20,068 nucleotides of DNA, taken from positions 1 through 20,068 of the forward strand of contig VSNO01000078.1 in assembly GCA_009774375.1 (NCBI GenBank), in the 5' to 3' direction. The notes below the pieces were generated by a model. That model was not told the DNA's origin, did no database searches, and saw nothing but the letters and a program-made list of their open reading frames with translations. Within the stretch, counting starts at the first letter, position 1; the number at the start of each line of letters is the position of its first letter. This stretch comes from Lachnospiraceae bacterium. Lineage in GTDB: Bacteria > Bacillota > Clostridia > Lachnospirales > Lachnospiraceae. The translations under genes were made by a program, and so were the position numbers. Below are positions 16,094 through 20,068 of this stretch, piece by piece.

Positions 16094-16099
16094 ATTATA
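16094..16099 (-). promoter_or_regulatory. Probable -10 box for the deacetylase transcript
   Basis: A perfect TATAAT on the minus strand sits about 218 bases before the deacetylase ATG. The hexamer 17 bases upstream (TTCCAT) is a poor -35, which suggests dependence on an activator or an alternative start. It adjoins the TCCATAT half-sites at 16112-16121. Confidence 0.45.
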
Positions 16100-16111
16100 G
16101 TATATCACATG

Positions 16112-16170
16112 TCCATATGGAATTCACACATTATTTTAATGAAATATCCATATCTTTAAAAGGATATGGA
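16112..16170. promoter_or_regulatory. Cluster of TCCATAT half-sites between divergent genes
   Basis: A 10-base palindrome tccatatgga (16112-16121) is followed by an inverted repeat with the same half-site, tccatatc (16147-16154) and gatatgga (16163-16170), with an eight-base spacer. Four copies of TCCATAT in 59 bases, between the divergent deacetylase and secreted-protein genes, look like operator sites. A further inverted repeat tgaatc (16175-16180) / gattca (16191-16196) lies next to them. The binding protein is unknown. The whole gene-poor stretch 15877-16259 otherwise holds only the weak ORF and -10 listed separately. Confidence 0.45.
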
Positions 16171-16259
16171 AAAGTGAATCATAATGAAAGGATTCATGCT
16201 TTCTGGACGTATTAGAAGTGAAGCCGGAAACGGTTATCAACATCAACGGAGGTATTCAT

Positions 16260-16598
16260 ATGAGAAAAGCAATTTTTGGAGTTTTGGCAGCAGTCTTCAT
16301 ATTGTCTGTCGAAACGAACGTATCTGCGGCGGAACCCGGGATTGGATCAAACTATGTCGATGCCGATGCCGACGGGATCTGTGATTATGCTGGCGCGAAC
16401 TGCATCTATACCGATGCGGACGGCGACGGCGTGTGTGACTACTATGCGGCCGGGCTGGGCGGCGGTTTCGGGTACGGATATGGCTGCGGCAGAGGCAGAT
16501 TTTTTGTCGATGCGGACGGTGATGGCGTATGTGACTACTATACGGCTGGCAGGATGAGAGGACGCGGATGCGGTTTCCGAGGCGGGCGCTGCTGGTAG
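16260..16598 (+). CDS. Small secreted protein with three Asp-rich calcium-loop repeats
   Basis: This is a 112-residue exported protein. A signal peptide (MRKAIFGVLAAVFIL) ends near VSAAEP, cleavage likely after residue 23 or 24. The mature part has three repeats: YVDADADGICDY at 32-43, YTDADGDGVCDYY at 50-62 and FVDADGDGVCDYY at 82-94. DxDxDGxCD spacing is that of EF-hand or thrombospondin type-3 calcium loops, each with one Cys. A Gly/Tyr-rich stretch lies at 66-80 and a Gly/Arg/Cys-rich tail at 98-112. ATG 16260 has GGAGG seven bases upstream; an in-frame ATG at 16218 would only lengthen the signal peptide. No partner is visible. Calcium binding is inferred from the motif; a structural or surface role is a guess. 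A strong hairpin follows at once. Confidence 0.85.
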   Translation: MRKAIFGVLAAVFILSVETNVSAAEPGIGSNYVDADADGICDYAGANCIYTDADGDGVCDYYAAGLGGGFGYGYGCGRGRFFVDADGDGVCDYYTAGRMRGRGCGFRGGRCW

Positions 16599-16650
16599 CA
16601 AGGCAACAGGGCATATTTCAAAACAGCGTTTGAAATATGCCCTGTCCTTG
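16599..16650. terminator. Long hairpin between convergent genes
   Basis: A 17-base perfect stem (16606-16622 with 16629-16645) with a six-base loop is extended, after a two-base bulge, by five more pairs (caagg 16599-16603 with ccttg 16646-16650). It begins at the base after the secreted-protein stop and ends five bases before the stop of the membrane peptide on the other strand. There is no T run on either side, so it is not a standard terminator, but its place suits a bidirectional transcript end or an mRNA-stabilising hairpin. Confidence 0.75.
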
Positions 16651-16655
16651 ATCCA

Positions 16656-16754
16656 TCATACATGCTTTATGATCTGATGTCCTGTCACGATGCACATGAT
16701 GCAGCTGATCAGCAGCAGACAGGACCAGAACTTGTGACCGTTCATGCCTCTCAT
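16656..16754 (-). CDS. 32-residue membrane peptide coupled to the NifX-like gene
   Basis: A short gene reads MRGMNGHKFW, then a hydrophobic span SCLLLISCIMCIVTG, then HQIIKHV. Its ATG overlaps the stop of the NifX-like gene (ATGA) and GGAGG lies nine bases upstream inside that gene, a strong sign of real, coupled translation. Short peptides with HKFW ... CM ... TGHK patterns occur in Clostridia as uncharacterised proteins, as far as I recall. One membrane span with three Cys and flanking His residues is visible. Function is unknown; a role with the metal-binding neighbour is only suggested by the coupling. Confidence 0.65.
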   Translation of the reverse strand: MRGMNGHKFWSCLLLISCIMCIVTGHQIIKHV

Positions 16755-17149
16755 TCCCTGCAGCCTCCGTTTCCGGCACAGTGATGTCCAGCCTCCCCGC
16801 AGTGATGTCCTTCTCCATGATGATCACAATGAACATCCTGATCATATGCAAGGTCTCCTGCGATCAGCCGGTTCACTGCTTCATCCGCTCCGCCTGAAAC
16901 ACCGCCGTACAGACGGATTCCCGCCTCCGCCAGTGCAGCCTGAGCGCCGGCTCCGATCCCGCCGCAGATCAGCGTGTCCACTTTCTGTCCGGAAAGAAAT
17001 CCAGCCAGGGCTCCATGGCCATTCCCCGCAGTGTCCACGATCTGCGTACATACAACCTTTCCATCTTCAATGTCGTAAAGCTTAAACTGTTCTGTATGCC
17101 CAAAGTGCGGGAATACGTTTCCATTCTCATAAGTGACTGCGATCTTCAT
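16751..17149 (-). CDS. NifX/NifB-type iron-molybdenum cofactor domain protein with Cys/His tail
   Basis: This is a 132-residue protein of the dinitrogenase iron-molybdenum cofactor family (PF02579), small cluster-carrying proteins that in non-diazotrophs probably hold or move Fe-S or other metal clusters. The N-terminal fold is clear: MKIAVTYENGNVFPHFGHTE, then LICGGIGAGAQAALAEAGI (58-78). Residues 108-130 form a tail with Cys108, 117, 124 and 130 and six His, a likely metal site. ATG 17149 is chosen because GGAAG lies eight bases upstream; the in-frame start at 17215 would overlap the promoter. It has its own promoter, follows the GH3 stop by 81 bases and is coupled to the 32-residue membrane peptide. 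No nitrogenase genes are seen, so nitrogen fixation is not implied. Confidence 0.92.
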   Translation of the reverse strand: MKIAVTYENGNVFPHFGHTEQFKLYDIEDGKVVCTQIVDTAGNGHGALAGFLSGQKVDTLICGGIGAGAQAALAEAGIRLYGGVSGGADEAVNRLIAGDLAYDQDVHCDHHGEGHHCGEAGHHCAGNGGCRE

Positions 17150-17180
17150 GATATCATCTTCCTTTCTCTCTTTAAACGAT

Positions 17181-17209
17181 ACTATGATGATACCGCAAAA
17201 CCCTGTCAA
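17181..17209 (-). promoter_or_regulatory. Promoter of the NifX-like gene
   Basis: On the minus strand a perfect TTGACA (17204-17209) and CATAGT (17181-17186) are 17 bases apart, about 32 bases before ATG 17149. It lies just after the GH3 stop, so the NifX-like gene can be expressed independently. Confidence 0.72.
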
Positions 17210-17230
17210 ATTCAAGAGCGGACAGCTTTT

Positions 17231-20002
17231 TTATTCGGTTTTGGCCTCCGTGGCACACGCCCGAAGTTCCATTTGACCGATCACCATGCCCGGCTTTGGA
17301 AACAGTATCTTCATCTGGTAGCCGCCTGCTTCCAGACGGACGCGAAGGAGTTTCTGGCGGATCCATCTGCCGTTTGTCCCGTTGGTCTGGAATGTCGCGA
17401 GTTCCTCTCCGTTCAGAACTGCCCTGCAGACACACTGTGCCTGGTCTGTCTGTTCAGACATCAACAGTACGATCACATCGTAGTCTCCTGCCTCCTTTAC
17501 TGAAAAAGCTCTCTCTGCCTCGACCTCGGTATCCCATAGGATCCTGCCGCTGTCGTCCAGCGCATTTTCGCCCTGTATATCTGTGCCGAGCGCCCTGATC
17601 AGCGGTACGTTCACCACACCGTTGCCTTCCCGTCCAAATGCAGGTGTCCGCATCAGAAAACGGCAGATGTTCACCGCGCTTCTCTGCAGCTCCGCGACGG
17701 TAAGCCTTCCATTGCCAAGCGCTTCGACAGAGTCATCCCCATACGAATTGATCTCCGCACCATTGTTGTTGACCACCATATAGACATCATTCTGTGCCCT
17801 GACCATATCCGCAGTGCGCTGTCTGGAGCCTTCGCCTCCCTCCGTGACATCGTTGATGTTCGCCCACCAGTCTGTCATGACAATGCCTTCATAGCCCCAC
17901 TCTTTTCTCAGTATGGTCGTATTCAGATCATATGCCGACGCTGTCCAGAAACCGTTCACAGGATTGTACGACGTCATCACGGAGTGCGCATCTCCCTCGC
18001 GCACAGCGATCTCAAATGCTTTCAGGTAGATCTCTCTGAGCGCCCTCTGTGAAACGACCGCATTGACGATATGCCGTCCCGTCTCCTGCGAATTACAGGC
18101 AAAATGCTTGATCGTGGCGTGCACGCCCTTCTTTCCGATACCGCGCACCACAGCTGCAGCCATCTTGCCTGACACAAGGGGATCCTCCGAGAAATACTCA
18201 AAATTCCTGCCGTTGAGCGGGTGTCTGTGGATGTTGATGCCCGGTCCGAGCAGCGTGTCGACCTGATTCTGTACCAGCTCATCCCCGATACCCGCAAACA
18301 GTTCCTCCACGAGCAGCTCGTCCCACGTACATGCGAGCAGTGTCCCGATCGGAACCTGTGCTGCATGGGAACCGTTGTCCATCCGGATTCCCGACGGTCC
18401 GTCCGCACAGCACCCTATCGGTATGCCAAAGCCCAGCAGAGCATCCGATACACCGCCAAACGCAGCCGCCGTTCCCGGTGTCACTTTCAGACTGCACATG
18501 CCTTCTCCCCGCACGATCGCAGCCAGATCCTCCATGGAAAGCTGCGCGATGAACGCTTCCATCGTACATTTCCCTGACGAGACATCTCTTAACGACAGCC
18601 CTCTGCTGCCTGTGTACGGGATCGCCTCCGGCAGCCTGGATCTGATCCGCTCCTTCAGATCGACTGTCCTTGTCGGAACCGGCTCATACGCCAATGACAC
18701 CGCTCCGTCTGCCCCTGCAGCTGCGCGCATGCGCTCGAAATCCTCCACGGGAGCGAGCGCCTCCTCGCACTGTTCGATCACCAGCGTTTCCGCGAGCTGC
18801 CAGCCGAACCTTCCATCTATTGGCACTTCCTCTGTATCCCGCACGTTCGTCCCGGCATGAAACCGATATGTTCCCGCTTCCAGCACATAGGCATTCCGGC
18901 AGCCGCTGACTCCGCTGTCGTCAAACGAGGCAACTCTGTACGCCGGTATCTCGATCTGAATCTCTTCCTCCTCCTGACAGCTCAGGCTACGCGTCTTTGC
19001 AAAGTCTGCCAGCTCCCGCGCCGGACTGCCCATACCGCCCACAGGCTTCTCCACATACAGCTGTACGATCTCGCGTCCGCTGTACCGGGTTCCAGTGTTT
19101 TTCACCCTGCAGGTGAACACAAATACAGTCTCGGGACCGCTTCCGCTCACCGTGACAGCGCTGCCAGATATCGAGAATTCCGTGTAGGAAAGCCCATAGC
19201 CAAACGGATAGAGCACGGCATCCTTCGCAAAGGACTCAAAATATCTGTAACCGACATAGATGTCCTCCTGATAGACGTTCTTCGTCTTTCCGCCATGATT
19301 CCGGTCCGACGGATAGTCCGTGATCCTTCGCGCGATCGTGTCGGTCAGTTTTCCCTGGAACACCTCCTTTCCGGCCAGCACATCCGCTATGCCGTTTCCG
19401 CCCTCCATGCCACCCTGCCATGCGTACACGACCGCCCTGATATGCGCGCTGTCCTGCACAAATCCCATGTCGATGATGTTCGAGACATTCAGCACCACGA
19501 TCACCTGTTCAAAATGATCACATACGCAACCAAGCATCTCCTGTTCCGCCACCGTCAGATAATAACTGCCCTCCGCAGCGACATTGTCCTTATCCTCGCC
19601 CGCTGTCCTTCCGATCACCACGACCGCCTTGTTGGAAACAGCCGCCGCCTGTGCCACAAGCGCCTGCGTCACGGGCATCTCCTGCTGGCACCACGGCTCG
19701 CATGCCCAGCCGCCTCCGCCGTTGTCAAACGGGTGCGCGGCGATCCACTGACCATAGCAGTCAGCCAGTTTCTCGTTGAGCCGGATGCCGCTGTCCCGAA
19801 GCCCGTCCGCAATGTTTGTCGTGTACGGCACATTCACCGCGCCGCCGGAACCTGTCCCGCTCCTGTAGTATTCCTGCTGACACCTTCCGAACACCGCGAC
19901 ATTGTCCTGCGTGGTAAGCGGCAGGACGTCATTTTCATTTTTCAGGAGAACCGCCCCCTGCGCGGCTGCCCTTCTGCATAATTCCGAAATCTGATTTCCC
20001 AT
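17231..20002 (-). CDS. GH3 glycoside hydrolase with permuted domain order
   Basis: This is a family 3 beta-glycosidase of 923 residues whose halves are swapped relative to the GH3 enzyme at the left end of the window. The alpha/beta sandwich comes first (about 10-275: GAVLLKNENDVLPL, VVVIGRTAGEDKD, then YPFGYGLSYTEF), then an Fn3-like domain (about 290-390). The TIM barrel follows (about 480-740) with CADGPSGIR near 532, NFEYFSEDP near 600, KHFACNSQE near 632 and nucleophile Asp711 in VMTDWWA. Residues about 810-915 add a beta-rich domain resembling a carbohydrate-binding module. Such reversed GH3 enzymes are known from Butyrivibrio and Ruminococcus. No signal peptide is seen. GAGG lies eight bases before ATG 20002. 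Beta-glucosidase is the likeliest activity. The gene seems monocistronic, since a promoter follows it. Confidence 0.95.
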   Translation of the reverse strand: MGNQISELCRRAAAQGAVLLKNENDVLPLTTQDNVAVFGRCQQEYYRSGTGSGGAVNVPYTTNIADGLRDSGIRLNEKLADCYGQWIAAHPFDNGGGGWACEPWCQQEMPVTQALVAQAAAVSNKAVVVIGRTAGEDKDNVAAEGSYYLTVAEQEMLGCVCDHFEQVIVVLNVSNIIDMGFVQDSAHIRAVVYAWQGGMEGGNGIADVLAGKEVFQGKLTDTIARRITDYPSDRNHGGKTKNVYQEDIYVGYRYFESFAKDAVLYPFGYGLSYTEFSISGSAVTVSGSGPETVFVFTCRVKNTGTRYSGREIVQLYVEKPVGGMGSPARELADFAKTRSLSCQEEEEIQIEIPAYRVASFDDSGVSGCRNAYVLEAGTYRFHAGTNVRDTEEVPIDGRFGWQLAETLVIEQCEEALAPVEDFERMRAAAGADGAVSLAYEPVPTRTVDLKERIRSRLPEAIPYTGSRGLSLRDVSSGKCTMEAFIAQLSMEDLAAIVRGEGMCSLKVTPGTAAAFGGVSDALLGFGIPIGCCADGPSGIRMDNGSHAAQVPIGTLLACTWDELLVEELFAGIGDELVQNQVDTLLGPGINIHRHPLNGRNFEYFSEDPLVSGKMAAAVVRGIGKKGVHATIKHFACNSQETGRHIVNAVVSQRALREIYLKAFEIAVREGDAHSVMTSYNPVNGFWTASAYDLNTTILRKEWGYEGIVMTDWWANINDVTEGGEGSRQRTADMVRAQNDVYMVVNNNGAEINSYGDDSVEALGNGRLTVAELQRSAVNICRFLMRTPAFGREGNGVVNVPLIRALGTDIQGENALDDSGRILWDTEVEAERAFSVKEAGDYDVIVLLMSEQTDQAQCVCRAVLNGEELATFQTNGTNGRWIRQKLLRVRLEAGGYQMKILFPKPGMVIGQMELRACATEAKTE

Positions 20003-20041
20003 AGTTTTGACCTCATTTTACTTTTACTGATTTTCTTTTTT

Positions 20042-20047
20042 ATTGTA
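20042..20047 (-). promoter_or_regulatory. Possible -10 box of the permuted GH3 gene
   Basis: TACAAT on the minus strand lies 40 bases before the GH3 start in a very AT-rich leader. The matching -35 would fall at or beyond the window edge, so the promoter cannot be confirmed. Confidence 0.4.
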
Positions 20048-20068
20048 CCTTCTTTTTCAGTTATATGC

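Noticed and set aside
16751..17149. Nitrogen fixation, suggested by the NifX-type domain.
   Set aside because: No nitrogenase or other nif genes are visible, and this domain is common in anaerobes that do not fix nitrogen.
1..20068. CRISPR arrays, tRNA or rRNA genes, transposases or prophage genes.
   Set aside because: None seen: no regular spaced repeats, no cloverleaf-like sequences and no transposase or phage protein frames were recognised. The only sign of rearrangement is the gene scraps near the GH2 and GH78 genes.

Overview
The window looks like a piece of a Lachnospiraceae-type (Clostridia, Bacillota) gut commensal chromosome. The evidence is a moderately GC-rich sequence with G/C-ending codons, strong AGGAGG-like ribosome sites, an LplB/YtcP sugar ABC transporter without its own ATPase, several cytoplasmic glycoside hydrolases without signal peptides, AraC regulators, and small redox and metal-associated proteins typical of anaerobic Firmicutes. 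Genus is not resolvable by eye. Almost every gene lies on the minus strand. Only an AraC regulator (9338-10198) and a small secreted protein (16260-16598) are on the plus strand.

Layout, in minus-strand transcription order from the right. A GH3 enzyme with permuted domain order (20002-17231) is followed by a NifX-like metal-cluster protein with a Cys/His tail (17149-16751), coupled to a 32-residue membrane peptide (16754-16656). A very strong hairpin (16599-16650) separates these from a convergent gene for a secreted protein with three Asp-rich calcium-loop repeats. Divergent from that gene is a polysaccharide deacetylase (15876-15175) ending in a clear terminator. Next come a GH2 glycosidase (14951-13020) and a GH78 alpha-L-rhamnosidase (12862-10283), with scraps of decayed genes around them: a Walker-A fragment of the AAA-ATPase-like family between them, and an in-frame protein-like tail after the rhamnosidase stop. 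An AraC regulator (plus strand) is convergent with the rhamnosidase and divergent from an alpha/beta-hydrolase (9154-8249).

Behind the hydrolase is a compact redox cassette: a TlpA-like thioredoxin lipoprotein, an overlapping 48-residue membrane peptide ending in CxxC (CD1871A-type), and a NapH-like membrane polyferredoxin. An AraC/GyrI-type regulator and a terminator follow. The left end is a transport and hydrolysis operon: solute-binding lipoprotein, two permeases, and a normal-order GH3 enzyme cut by the window edge.

How the genes may work together (inference): the ABC importer brings in short plant-derived glycosides. Cytoplasmic GH3, GH78 and GH2 enzymes remove glucose-, rhamnose- and galactose/glucuronate-type sugars, and the hydrolase may remove acyl groups. 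AraC regulators would give substrate control. The redox cassette is a separate function, probably carrying electrons across the membrane to an extracytoplasmic thioredoxin. It is the best candidate here for a little-described system.
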